Position numbers and translations under genes: made by a program
Notes under the pieces: model-generated
The model's input: the letters and a program-made list of their open reading frames with translations, nothing else
Told to the model about the DNA's origin: nothing
The model's database searches: none
Assembly (NCBI GenBank): GCA_040219235.1
Contig: JAVJSV010000012.1
Coordinates: 62,001-126,000 of the forward strand
DNA from: Rhodospirillaceae bacterium
Lineage (GTDB): Bacteria > Pseudomonadota > Alphaproteobacteria > Rhodospirillales > Rhodospirillaceae
Reading direction: 5' to 3'
DNA length: 64,000 bases
Part shown: piece after piece, positions 18,896-26,928 of the stretch
Position numbering within the stretch: position 1 is the stretch's first letter
How the letters are laid out: the number at the start of each line of letters is the position of its first letter

Positions 18896-19105
18896 CTAGC
18901 ACGGCACATCGAACCCTGCATCGCGGATTGCGTTTTCAATTTCGCCTTGAATGATGACGGACGAATCAAACGCCACTTCCACATGTGCGCCCTGGAGTGA
19001 TGCTGTTGCAGAGAAAACGCCATCACGCGCGATCAATGCTTTTTCAACACTGGACGTACACCCGCCGCAGGTCATGCCCTCAATCGGGATCAGAATTTTT
19101 TCCAT
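18896..19105 (-). CDS. copZ: Copper chaperone-like heavy-metal-associated domain protein
   Basis: About 69 aa single HMA domain. The metal-binding motif is GMTCGGC near residues 10-16, followed by the usual ferredoxin-like beta-alpha-beta pattern and ending DAGFDVPC. AGGAG lies just before the ATG at 19105; the longer upstream frame has no domain content. It follows copA by 44 bp in the same direction, so it is probably its dedicated Cu(I) chaperone under the same CueR-type promoter. Confidence 0.85.
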   Translation of the reverse strand: MEKILIPIEGMTCGGCTSSVEKALIARDGVFSATASLQGAHVEVAFDSSVIIQGEIENAIRDAGFDVPC

Positions 19106-19149
19106 AAGGTCTTCTCTCCTAAAAAACCAATGCCACACTAAATGTCGCC

Positions 19150-21411
19150 CTAATTGAGATCTGGCCGCCATCTGCGCAAGAGTAAGGCATTGCTCACCAC
19201 ACTGACGCTGGACGCCGCCATGGCCGCGCCAGCGATGGCCGGACTAAGGTAACCAAGCGCCGCCAGGGGAATGCCGACTACGTTGTAGGCGAACGCCCAA
19301 AACAAGTTCTGTTGAATCTTACGCCATGTGGCACGACTGATGCTCAACGCCCCCGCGACCAACCGAGGGTCCGGGCGCATCAAGGTAATGGCCGCCGTTT
19401 CCATAGCCACATCTGTCCCAGACCCCATAGCGATGCCGACATCAGCGGACGCCAGCGCCGGGGCATCGTTGATGCCATCACCCACCATGGCGACCACGCG
19501 GTGATCAGCACGGAGATCTTTGATCGCTGCGGCTTTGTCTTCAGGGCGCACACCTCCACGCGCATGATCGATGCCAAGACGCCCAGCTACTGCGATGGCA
19601 ACGGTCGGGGCATCACCGGAAAGTAAATGTGTTTCAACACCCAGGGATTTTAATTGAGCGACAGCGTTTGATGACACGTCGCGTATGGGGTCGGCCAGGG
19701 CAAAGCCTGCGGCCAATTGACCATCAACCGAAAGAGCGATCGCCGTATAAGCTTCACCTTCCCAATCCGCGAGACGTGAGCGCGCTGGATCAATGTTAAC
19801 ACCCGCCTGTTCAAGAAAAGCACTATTACCGAGCAGAATAGAATGCCCCTCGACCACACCTTTAACACCTTGACCCGTTGTGCTTTGAAAACCAGTCACG
19901 TCATAGGTGGTTATATTTTTTTCTTGGGCATAGTTTACGAACGCTTCGGCCAACGGATGCTCGCTCCCACTTTGAAGAGAGGCGGCAAGCGCAATGAACT
20001 CTAAGTCGCCGCGTAAGTCGCCGCGTAAGTCCCCGGGATCGCCAGAGGTGAAATCAACCCAGTCAACAATCGCCGGATGACCCACCGTCAACGTTCCTGT
20101 TTTATCGAAGATGACCGTATCGACTTTATGCGCGCGCTCTAAAGCCTCAACATCTTTGATCAGAATCCCAGCGCGCGCCGCTGCACCTGTTCCGGTCACG
20201 ATGGCGGTGGGTGTGGCAAGACCGAGAGCACAAGGGCAGGCGATCACCAAAACAGACACGGCGGCGATCAGTGCGTGTTCAAAGGTATCGCCACCAATCA
20301 ACCAGGCGGCAAACGTTATCAGTGCAATGCCGATGACCACCGGCACAAAAACCGCCGCAACTTTGTCGACCAAACGTTGTACGGGCGCTTTGCCGCTTTG
20401 GGCGTTTTCAACCAGATGAATAATCCGAGACAGCGTGGAGTCCGCACCGACACGGGTGGCTTGAATGGTTAGGAGGCCGGTCCCGTTAATCGCACCACCG
20501 GTCACATCATCATCAATTGTTTTTTCAACGGGCAGACTTTCCCCGGTGAGCAGCGATTCGTCGACCGCAGACGCACCATCAACAACTTTGCCATCGACCG
20601 GAATTTTTTCACCGGGCCGCACGAGAACAAGATCACCTGGGCGCACGTCATCGATCGCGACTTCATGCACCCCGTCCTCGCGTTTCACCCGCGCAACATC
20701 GGGGCGAAGTTGCATCAGCGATTTTATAGCCGCGGTCGTGCCGCGCTTGGCCCGCGTTTCGAGCACCTTGCCCAGCAACACCAAAGTGATGATCACGGCT
20801 GCCGCTTCAAAGTAGAGTTGCCCCTGTGCCGCTGTTCCGAGCGTGAGAAGCAGATAGACGCTATAGCCAAAGGCGGCGGTGGTTCCCATCACCACTAAGA
20901 CATCCATGTTGCTGGACCCGGCGCGAAGCACCGTCCATGCCCCGCGATAGAAGCGCGCACCCGCGATGAATTGCACCGGAAGGGCCAAAATAAATTCGGT
21001 CCAGGGAGACAGATGAAAGCTGAGGCTCGACGGCAAATTGCTGCCAAACAGATGAACACCCATTTGTGCGACCAGGGGCAGTGTGAGCACGGTGGCAAAG
21101 AGGAGAGTTAGATAATCAAGCTGGAGCGCTTTATCTTTTGTATCTCCTTTATCCGTACTCGGATCACTCGAAATTTCGCGGGCTATAAAACCAGCTTTGG
21201 CAATCGCTTCCGATAGCGTTTCAAAAGAGACCCTGCCCTTGGGGGCCGAAACCGTTGCCTGTTCCAGGGCAAAATTGACGGTCGCTGACCTCACACCCGG
21301 CACGCGGGACAGAACTTTTTCTGACCGTGTGGCGCAGGCGGCGCAGGTCATCCCGTCGATGCGAAAACGCAGATTTTCAGTATTGGAGCTTTGGGGGGCA
21401 GACTCAGACAT
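19150..21411 (-). CDS. copA: Cu(I)-exporting P1B-type ATPase
   Basis: 753 aa heavy-metal ATPase. One N-terminal HMA domain has the motif MTCAAC (C23, C26). The phosphatase motif TGESLP, the transmembrane CPC motif ([12 protein letters not shown]), the phosphorylation site DKTGTLT, the HP dipeptide in SEHPLAEAF, and [10 protein letters not shown] are all present. The last transmembrane helix carries [12 protein letters not shown], typical of Cu(I) pumps. It exports cytoplasmic copper. A short tandem repeat ([11 protein letters not shown]) lies in the nucleotide-binding region, an odd local expansion. Transcription appears to start at a CueR-type promoter whose -10 nearly touches the ATG. Confidence 0.96.
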   Translation of the reverse strand: MSESAPQSSNTENLRFRIDGMTCAACATRSEKVLSRVPGVRSATVNFALEQATVSAPKGRVSFETLSEAIAKAGFIAREISSDPSTDKGDTKDKALQLDYLTLLFATVLTLPLVAQMGVHLFGSNLPSSLSFHLSPWTEFILALPVQFIAGARFYRGAWTVLRAGSSNMDVLVVMGTTAAFGYSVYLLLTLGTAAQGQLYFEAAAVIITLVLLGKVLETRAKRGTTAAIKSLMQLRPDVARVKREDGVHEVAIDDVRPGDLVLVRPGEKIPVDGKVVDGASAVDESLLTGESLPVEKTIDDDVTGGAINGTGLLTIQATRVGADSTLSRIIHLVENAQSGKAPVQRLVDKVAAVFVPVVIGIALITFAAWLIGGDTFEHALIAAVSVLVIACPCALGLATPTAIVTGTGAAARAGILIKDVEALERAHKVDTVIFDKTGTLTVGHPAIVDWVDFTSGDPGDLRGDLRGDLEFIALAASLQSGSEHPLAEAFVNYAQEKNITTYDVTGFQSTTGQGVKGVVEGHSILLGNSAFLEQAGVNIDPARSRLADWEGEAYTAIALSVDGQLAAGFALADPIRDVSSNAVAQLKSLGVETHLLSGDAPTVAIAVAGRLGIDHARGGVRPEDKAAAIKDLRADHRVVAMVGDGINDAPALASADVGIAMGSGTDVAMETAAITLMRPDPRLVAGALSISRATWRKIQQNLFWAFAYNVVGIPLAALGYLSPAIAGAAMAASSVSVVSNALLLRRWRPDLN
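20002..20030 (-). repeat. 12-bp tandem repeat inside copA
   Basis: TAAGTCGCCGCG occurs at 20002-20013 and 20014-20025, with a partial third copy to 20030. It encodes the in-frame repeat [11 protein letters not shown] in the ATPase N-domain region and keeps the reading frame. Confidence 0.85.
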
Positions 21412-21416
21412 GCTCC

Positions 21417-21447
21417 TTTATAGACCTTCCATAAGCTTGAAGGTCAA
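21417..21447 (-). promoter_or_regulatory. CueR-type copper-responsive promoter of copA
   Basis: On the minus strand: -35 TTGACC (21447-21442), a 19-bp spacer and -10 TATAAA (21422-21417). The perfect 7-bp inverted repeat GACCTTC/GAAGGTC at 21423-21429 and 21439-21445 fills the spacer. A 19-bp spacer carrying an ACCTTC...GAAGGT dyad is the hallmark of MerR/CueR-activated promoters such as E. coli copA. Only GGAGC separates the -10 from the ATG, so the mRNA would be nearly leaderless. No cueR gene is in this window. Confidence 0.8.
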
Positions 21448-21455
21448 CCGCCAGT

Positions 21456-22037
21456 TTAATTCAGTTGATTTGCGGGAACCTTAAAAACACCTTTGATACA
21501 TTCAGGGTTGCGAACACAGATTTGAATATGTGTTTTTTCAAAAAACCCTGACTCTTCATAGATCGGGTTCCCTTCTAGAAAAACACCTCTAACCGTATCA
21601 ATTGGGGCTTCACCGGCTTCGGTTCGAACCGCATGGAGCAATTGAATGACTGCGCAGTCTAAATTGCGACGCATTAAATCTGCACTGTTCTTAGGCATTT
21701 CGTATTCAGCTTTTTCGGCAATTTGATTTAGGCGAGTGAATGCCGTTCTGACCTGTTGAACTCCAGCAGACGTCGTTAAATCGAGACAAAGTCCGAGATC
21801 TATAATTGCGCCTACGACAGAAGGGTTCTTAATTCTTTTTCCTGATGGTCGAGATTTAAGCTCTTTGGCAAAGTCTAAGCCACGGTTTGGATTGGCTTCC
21901 CAAAAATAAATGCCGTTTCCGAGCCAGTCGTAATCATTTTGACTTGGCTTGAACTGATTACCATCAATTAACTGTCTCGCGACTTCATTATCGCAACCAT
22001 GGTAGCCAAGTATGAAAGATGATGCGAGGCGGTGCAA
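21456..22037 (-). CDS. Predicted ADP-ribosyltransferase-fold (PARP-like) protein
   Basis: 193 aa, function not established. The N-terminal pattern matches the ADP-ribosyltransferase fold: GYHGCD (H13) resembles the PARP HG motif, and WLGNGIYFWE (39-47, with Y44) resembles G-x-GIYF, so a likely H-Y pair exists. E167 in FFEKTHIQICV could complete an H-Y-E triad, but this is uncertain. The start is TTG with AAGTAGG overlapping the upstream stop, so translation is coupled to the 70-aa gene 5 bp before it. Base use is visibly more AT-rich than in copA. No signal peptide or membrane segment is seen. A cytoplasmic toxin or effector is one possibility; a housekeeping NAD-dependent enzyme is another. 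Confidence 0.7.
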   Translation of the reverse strand: MHRLASSFILGYHGCDNEVARQLIDGNQFKPSQNDYDWLGNGIYFWEANPNRGLDFAKELKSRPSGKRIKNPSVVGAIIDLGLCLDLTTSAGVQQVRTAFTRLNQIAEKAEYEMPKNSADLMRRNLDCAVIQLLHAVRTEAGEAPIDTVRGVFLEGNPIYEESGFFEKTHIQICVRNPECIKGVFKVPANQLN

Positions 22038-22042
22038 ATTGC

Positions 22043-22255
22043 CTACTTGTATTTTTTGGTTAGGCGGCCAGTCGTGGTGTAGACACCTAAATCTTGCAAG
22101 GTACTGCGAGCTTTCTCTTTAGAAACAACAGCATGCTTCGTAAAGTTGTGTGCCTGAACTGCAAATCTTTTAGCCGCAGTTTGTCCTAGTACACTTGCAG
22201 CAACTGATTTCTTCTGTCCAGACGAAACGCCTTTTTGGGGTTTTTGCTTATCCAT
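22043..22255 (-). CDS. Small basic protein, possible partner or antitoxin of the PARP-like protein
   Basis: 70 aa, strongly basic, no recognised domain. The N-terminus is Lys/Gln-rich (MDKQKPQKGVSSGQKK). The middle is helical (AAKRFAVQAHNFTKHAV), and the C-terminus KARSTLQDLGVYTTTGRLTKKYK resembles the tail of several small antitoxin-like and partner proteins. It is the first gene of a tight pair. Direct repeats surround its likely promoter. The size, order and coupling resemble a toxin-antitoxin arrangement, but nothing in the sequence proves that role. Confidence 0.6.
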   Translation of the reverse strand: MDKQKPQKGVSSGQKKSVAASVLGQTAAKRFAVQAHNFTKHAVVSKEKARSTLQDLGVYTTTGRLTKKYK

Positions 22256-22277
22256 ATATCTTCAAAATCCAAAAGAA

Positions 22278-22308
22278 ATATTCGCTGTTAGTATAACATA
22301 TATTCGCT
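22278..22308 (-). promoter_or_regulatory. Promoter with paired direct repeats upstream of the two-gene cassette
   Basis: On the minus strand AGCGAATAT occurs twice (22308-22300 and 22286-22278), 22 bp apart, that is two helical turns. A good -10, TATACT, lies between them (22295-22290). No clear -35 is visible. The layout fits a repressor binding on one DNA face over the promoter, as in autoregulated cassettes. The start codon at 22255 is 23 bases beyond the second repeat. Confidence 0.5.
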
Positions 22309-22383
22309 CAGTCTTATCATTTTGATTGAATACACATAACTAAGGGTTAGTTCTCAAAATCTATTCACCGAATCCATTGGCTT

Positions 22384-22570
22384 AATCTGCCAGTAGGTGC
22401 AGGGCTTGGGCGGGGGTCGAAGCGGAAAGGTTTGGAATTGGGTGCTTTGGCATCGGTAATGCCGCACAGCACGTCGACTACGTCATCCGTGACTCACTCC
22501 AGAAGAACGCCAATACCACGATAAAAACGCCGGATAGGCTTCCACCAAAACGTGAAAGACGAAAGCGCCA
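22384..22570 (-). pseudogene. Decayed 3' fragment of a histidine-phosphatase gene
   Basis: Read on the minus strand, part of this stretch translates as VLCGITDAKAPNSKPFRFDP. This matches VLCGVPDAKAPNSAPFRFDP at the C-terminus of the intact phosphatase at 25139-25714. Upstream of the match a VSHG resembling VCHG is in another frame with a deletion and a TGA, and weaker similarity continues to about 22570. No start or RHG active-site motif remains. It is therefore a broken paralogue, separated from the intact gene by the TonB receptor. The 22309-22383 stretch shows nothing. Confidence 0.7.
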
Positions 22571-22603
22571 TGAGTCAGTATAAAATCTTCAGAAAGAAAA
22601 GTA

Positions 22604-22640
22604 AGGCCAGCCCTCGTAGCGCTTAGGCGAGGACTGGCCT
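22604..22640 (-). terminator. Terminator of the TonB receptor gene
   Basis: AGGCCAG (22604-22610) pairs with CTGGCCT (22634-22640), and inner CTCG/CGAG pairs follow, giving a strong hairpin just past the receptor stop codon. On the minus strand it is followed by TACTTTTCTTTC, and on the plus strand by CTTTTATT, so it may work in both directions. Confidence 0.7.
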
Positions 22641-22646
22641 CTTTTA

Positions 22647-24968
22647 TTAGTAGTTAACGGACAAGGTCAGGCCCGCTTTAAAGCCATCGTTCAGGGTTGG
22701 TCCGTAACGACGGAACTGAACAATATACAGTGAGTTGGTGACGTAAGTGGTATCAAAGAGGTTTTCCCCCCACGCCGTCAACGACCAGTTGTTTCCGCTA
22801 ACCCCGGCACTGGCATTTACATTGTAGCGCGCCGGTGTCCAGGAGAGGTTCAAAGCATCGACATACTGCTTCGAGGTATAGGTCAGGTCGGTTCTGACAA
22901 AGAAGTCCATGTCATCGGACACAGCACTTTCGTATTGAATACCGAACGAGCCTTGCGTTTTGGACTGGCGTGGCAGGCTTTTGCCGCCCACTTCGCCGTC
23001 TGCAGGGCAAAATACATCATCACAAACGCCGACGAATTGTCCCCACTTCGTGCCATCTTTAAACTCAGGGTCAGACGTTGAGAACGCATAGTTTAGGCTA
23101 ATTTCCTCAGTCGCCTGGAACTGACCATCAATTTCAATGCCTGTGCTGCTGACGTCGCCAACATTAAGGAAGACGGTTGGGGCCACTGTCCCTGGTGCCA
23201 GGTTGTTTGGATCGATTCCGCTTGGCACCGCTGTAATTTGCATGTTGGTCCAGTCAATATAGTAGGCGGACGCATTGACGACCAAGCGGCCATCCAGGAA
23301 CGTGTTTTTGGTGCCGATCTCGTAAGTCCAGTTTTCTTCTGGCGCGAAGGTTTGCTCTGCCGCGATCAGATTAACAGGACCTGCAACGAAACCATTGAAC
23401 CCGCCAGCCTTCACACCTTTTGCCGCTGACGCATAGACCATTGTATCTTCTGACAGGTCGTACTCAGCGGTGAGGCGCGGCGTGAAATCGGAAAAACTGT
23501 CTTCCTGTGGGACCAGATTGGCGACGTTATCGAAAAACGAAACATCGACCCAGGACTGACGTGCTTCCAGGGATAGACGCGCCCGATCCTCTAAGAACGA
23601 GTATCGGATGTTTCCGAACACCGCATCGGTGGTTTCATCAACCGTGAAGTTTCTCAAAGGAATTGGAAAACCTGTCAGATCAAGGGTGCCTGATGTGGGA
23701 TCCGTGATCACCAAATTTGGGTTGGCGACGGCAAACCCGAGCGCGAAAACAAACTCATCATCGATCTTTGCGCGGTAATATCCGAATTCTCCGGACAAGG
23801 GTCCATCAGGGTTGTAGGCAACACGCGCTTCATGGCTTTGAAAGTCGTTGGTGCCACCTTGCTTCTGATAAGTGAAAAATCCACCGGCGACTGCGTCATC
23901 CGGCAGCGCAGACACAGACTCTGCTCTGCCGTCTACATTTGCAAAGATATAGTCGAATGAAAAATCGTCGCCAAAGTCATAAGACAGACCGGCCCGAATA
24001 AAATCGGTTTTTGAGGTTGTGTCTGGCTGATCTGCGACAAGAACGCCCTCTGGACGGTTCGACGTTGGAGACTGGAAGGGGCTTGCCGTATCGGGCAATT
24101 CGCCACAGTAAAAGGAGGGGGTGCCTAAGCCTGGAATGGCTGGGCCGCAGTTGAGCAAAATTTGCGATCTGTTGCCCGACACCACGTATCCGGCGCGCGG
24201 TTCCGTCTTGGTGTCGTTGACCATGTACATGGCATCGATTTCAAGACCTTCTATCGGCGTGGCTAAAAAGCCAGCGCTGTAAGATTCATTTTCGTAGCCG
24301 CCAATTTTTTCAAAATCTTTTGAAACATTTGGGAAGTCATTATCCTGGTTGCCATCAAACTCGCTGCGGCCGTAAGACCCTCGCACGGCGAATTTATCGG
24401 CAACGAGAGGCGCGCCAAAAGACGCCTTAAAATCGAGACGACCATCGGTGCCGACGGTGGTGGAGCCTTTGGCTTCATACTCTTCGAGGGATGGTTTATG
24501 GCTGACGTAATTGATGGCACCGGCAAATGCATTCTGGCCATACAGAGAACTTTGGGGGCCTTTCACAACTTCGACCCGAGCCAAATCCATCAATCCGATG
24601 CTGATGGAGTATTGCCGTGGAATGTAAGCCCCGTCGAGAAAGACCGCGACGTTTTGAACTCTGTTTTGAATGTCGGCTTGCGTCAGACCGCGAATGGTGA
24701 GCACGCCATTAAAACCCGTTGTGAAATCTTCGAAGTTCAGGCCCGCCGTATAATCCGCTATGCCTTCCAGATCATCAATTGAGCGTCTTTCAAAATCCAG
24801 CGCCGATAACGCCGTGATGGAGAGCGGAACGTCTTGAAGGCTTTCTTCGCGCTTACGTGCCGTGACAACAATTTCCTCAAGGGCCATTTGTTGAGCCACA
24901 GCCACCGCAGCGTCGCCAAGTCCAACCATAAGTGCCAGTGCTGACACCGAGATATTCAGCCGGTTCAT
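22647..24968 (-). CDS. TonB-dependent outer-membrane receptor
   Basis: 773 aa. A signal peptide ends near VAVAQQ. A TonB box-like EEIVVTARKREE follows, then the plug domain (VPLSITALSALDFERRSIDDLEGIADYTAGL; VEVVKGPQSSLYGQNAFAGAINYVSHKP). The remainder is a 22-strand-type barrel with alternating patterns and a C-terminal aromatic (LTLSVNY). This is the FecA-like, sphingomonad/caulobacter-type receptor class for siderophores, carbohydrates or aromatic compounds; the ligand cannot be read from the sequence. It has its own terminator and an upstream palindrome. It sits between an intact and a broken phosphatase copy. Confidence 0.92.
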   Translation of the reverse strand: MNRLNISVSALALMVGLGDAAVAVAQQMALEEIVVTARKREESLQDVPLSITALSALDFERRSIDDLEGIADYTAGLNFEDFTTGFNGVLTIRGLTQADIQNRVQNVAVFLDGAYIPRQYSISIGLMDLARVEVVKGPQSSLYGQNAFAGAINYVSHKPSLEEYEAKGSTTVGTDGRLDFKASFGAPLVADKFAVRGSYGRSEFDGNQDNDFPNVSKDFEKIGGYENESYSAGFLATPIEGLEIDAMYMVNDTKTEPRAGYVVSGNRSQILLNCGPAIPGLGTPSFYCGELPDTASPFQSPTSNRPEGVLVADQPDTTSKTDFIRAGLSYDFGDDFSFDYIFANVDGRAESVSALPDDAVAGGFFTYQKQGGTNDFQSHEARVAYNPDGPLSGEFGYYRAKIDDEFVFALGFAVANPNLVITDPTSGTLDLTGFPIPLRNFTVDETTDAVFGNIRYSFLEDRARLSLEARQSWVDVSFFDNVANLVPQEDSFSDFTPRLTAEYDLSEDTMVYASAAKGVKAGGFNGFVAGPVNLIAAEQTFAPEENWTYEIGTKNTFLDGRLVVNASAYYIDWTNMQITAVPSGIDPNNLAPGTVAPTVFLNVGDVSSTGIEIDGQFQATEEISLNYAFSTSDPEFKDGTKWGQFVGVCDDVFCPADGEVGGKSLPRQSKTQGSFGIQYESAVSDDMDFFVRTDLTYTSKQYVDALNLSWTPARYNVNASAGVSGNNWSLTAWGENLFDTTYVTNSLYIVQFRRYGPTLNDGFKAGLTLSVNY

Positions 24969-25007
24969 TATATTTTATGTCTCCACGTAAAGTTAAATTA
25001 TGTGCGT

Positions 25008-25050
25008 CCGTGATCACGGGCAACCTTAAGGGACTGAATTATCAATAATT
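25008..25050. promoter_or_regulatory. Two palindromes upstream of the TonB receptor
   Basis: CCGTGATCACGG at 25008-25019 is a perfect 12-bp palindrome 40 bp before the receptor ATG. AATTATCAATAATT at 25037-25050 is a second dyad, AT-rich and loosely iron-box-like. Either could be an operator. The regulator is unknown and not encoded next door. Confidence 0.4.
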
Positions 25051-25138
25051 TTCACCTGTGTCAGCCCTCACACTCACAATAAATTCAATAGGCACAGCAG
25101 ACGATCAATAAGTGGTTTTTAATGGAGTGGCGCTATTT

Positions 25139-25714
25139 TCACGCTGGATCAAGCGGTGTAATCCGCCAGTGGGCACCGCTCTCGACCGGAGGATCAAAGC
25201 GGAAGGGCGCGGAGTTAGGCGCTTTGGCGTCTGGGACACCGCACAGCACTTGGGCCAACCGGCGATACACCCCACCATGACACACCAGTAACAGCGGACC
25301 GGGATACCGGGTGAGGCACTCTTCCAGGGCGATGACGATGCGGATGGTGAAATCTGCGATGGTCTCCGCGCCCTCAAAATCCTGATCGACAAAGCCAGAG
25401 ACCCAGGGCTTGCCTTCAAAATTACCAAAGGCGCGCTCCATCAGACCGTCGTGCCGGGTGATCTGGAGCTTGAGGCTCCGATTCACAATCTCGGCTGTTT
25501 CGTAGGCGCGCTTTAAGGGACTGGCGATGATACGCGTGGCCCCATGGCCGGTGAGCAGAGGAATAGACGCGGCGGCTTGATCTCGTCCTGTTGTATTTAG
25601 GGGAATGTCTGTTTGGCCCTGGGCGAGACGGTTTTTGTTCCACTCAGTCTCGCCATGGCGCAGATAGAAAAAGGGCACGTGTGGCAAAACATTAAGCGCC
25701 TCTTTAAGATCCAT
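25139..25714 (-). CDS. Histidine phosphatase (phosphoglycerate mutase-like)
   Basis: 191 aa. The phosphohistidine motif is FYLRHGETEWN near residues 16-26, with IASPLKRAYETAE and LLVCHGG forming the second half of the active site. The chain is short and lacks the extra segments of glycolytic dPGM, so a broad or small-molecule phosphatase is more likely than a mutase (CobC/GpmB-type). A broken copy of its 3' end lies at 22.4-22.6 kb. The 65 bp before parB is very AT-rich and may hold its promoter. Confidence 0.85.
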   Translation of the reverse strand: MDLKEALNVLPHVPFFYLRHGETEWNKNRLAQGQTDIPLNTTGRDQAAASIPLLTGHGATRIIASPLKRAYETAEIVNRSLKLQITRHDGLMERAFGNFEGKPWVSGFVDQDFEGAETIADFTIRIVIALEECLTRYPGPLLLVCHGGVYRRLAQVLCGVPDAKAPNSAPFRFDPPVESGAHWRITPLDPA

Positions 25715-25779
25715 TGAGCGAGACTTTATGTGTATGTCAATATAATAAAGTGAATAAATACAGTATATTATAAAACATT

Positions 25780-26928
25780 TTATTCGCGGTCTTGTGATCC
25801 TGTACTGCCGACATCGTCGCGCCGCGGGTCGGGCTGGAGGCCATCGGTGGCGGCCTCAAGGCTGTGATCGGGGGTGAACTGACCGGCGCGCTTGGCCAAC
25901 ACCTCTTCGATGTCCAGGACGTTTGGATCACGATCAGCGGTCATTTGGCCCTGAGACCGGGGCGGTTTTTGATAGGTCAGGCGACCGATTAAATCATCCA
26001 GCTGTTCCAGATCAGAATAGGACAAGGCCAAGACGCCACTTTTGCCATTGAAGCTGATATCAACCTTCAGGCCAAGCGCCTCTTCTAGACGCACCTCCAG
26101 CGCGCGGGTGTCGGCATCTTTGGGTTGCGCCGCCTGGGCCAGCGTGGCCTTGCGCGGACGGCCGGATTTGCCGTGCTTTTTGACCAGTTTTTCAACCTGG
26201 CGCACGGACAGGCCCTTGGCCACAATCTGCTTGGCCAAAGAAGCCGCATCATCTGCCCCGATCAAAGCCCGGGCATGACCCATGGAGAGCTTGCCTTCAT
26301 CTAGGAGCTGTTTCACGCCGTCCGGCAGGCTGAGCAGGCGGATCATATTGGCGATATGAGCACGGCTTTTACCCAGCGCTTCCGCCAGGGCTTCCTGGGT
26401 GTGACCGAACTCATCGAACAGCCGCTGATAGCCTTCGGCCTCTTCCAGTGGGGTGAGATCTGCCCGTTGCAGGTTCTCGACCAGGGCCACTTCCAGAACC
26501 TCAAGATCTGTAAATTCTTTAATGATTACAGGGACTTGGTAGACTTTCGCCCGCTGTGCCGCACGCCAGCGCCGCTCGCCAGCGATGATCTCATAAGTGC
26601 CATCGGGGGCGGCGCGCACCAGCAGCGGCTGCAGCACACCCTTGTCTTTAATGGATGAGGCAAGCTCATCGATCTGCTTATCGTCAAACATCCGGCGGGG
26701 CTGAAAGCGCGATGGCGCCATATGCTCGACCGGCAACTCTGCCAAACCCTTGGTCGGCACTGCAGACGCGGGAGCAGCGGAGATGCTGGGTGCCGCTGAT
26801 GATGGCGAAGCGGCTGGGTTGGCGGCTCTCGCCGTGGGCTCCATATTGACCGGGGCCTCGGCAGCGGCGTCACCAAACAGGGCGTCTAAGCCACGACCCA
26901 GGCTCTGGCGGGGTTTGTTGGCGCTCAT
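25780..26928 (-). CDS. parB: Chromosome-partitioning protein ParB
   Basis: 382 aa CTP-dependent DNA clamp that loads at parS. It begins ANKPRQSLGRGLDALFGD, the common alphaproteobacterial ParB start, followed by an Ala/Pro-rich linker of about 50 residues. The ParB/Srx domain has IKDKGVLQPLLVRA and IIAGERRWRAAQ, the CTP-binding region. The HTH follows (TQEALAEALGKSRAHIANMIRLLSLP), and the C-terminal dimerisation domain includes SYSDLEQLDDLIGRL. It overlaps parA by 4 bp. Three perfect parS sites lie 1.4-2.2 kb upstream, in and beyond rsmG. Confidence 0.96.
   Translation of the reverse strand: MSANKPRQSLGRGLDALFGDAAAEAPVNMEPTARAANPAASPSSAAPSISAAPASAVPTKGLAELPVEHMAPSRFQPRRMFDDKQIDELASSIKDKGVLQPLLVRAAPDGTYEIIAGERRWRAAQRAKVYQVPVIIKEFTDLEVLEVALVENLQRADLTPLEEAEGYQRLFDEFGHTQEALAEALGKSRAHIANMIRLLSLPDGVKQLLDEGKLSMGHARALIGADDAASLAKQIVAKGLSVRQVEKLVKKHGKSGRPRKATLAQAAQPKDADTRALEVRLEEALGLKVDISFNGKSGVLALSYSDLEQLDDLIGRLTYQKPPRSQGQMTADRDPNVLDIEEVLAKRAGQFTPDHSLEAATDGLQPDPRRDDVGSTGSQDRE

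Noticed and set aside
21615-21635. GGTTCGAACC resembling a tRNA T-arm
   Set aside because: It lies inside the PARP-like coding frame and no acceptor, D or anticodon stems surround it.
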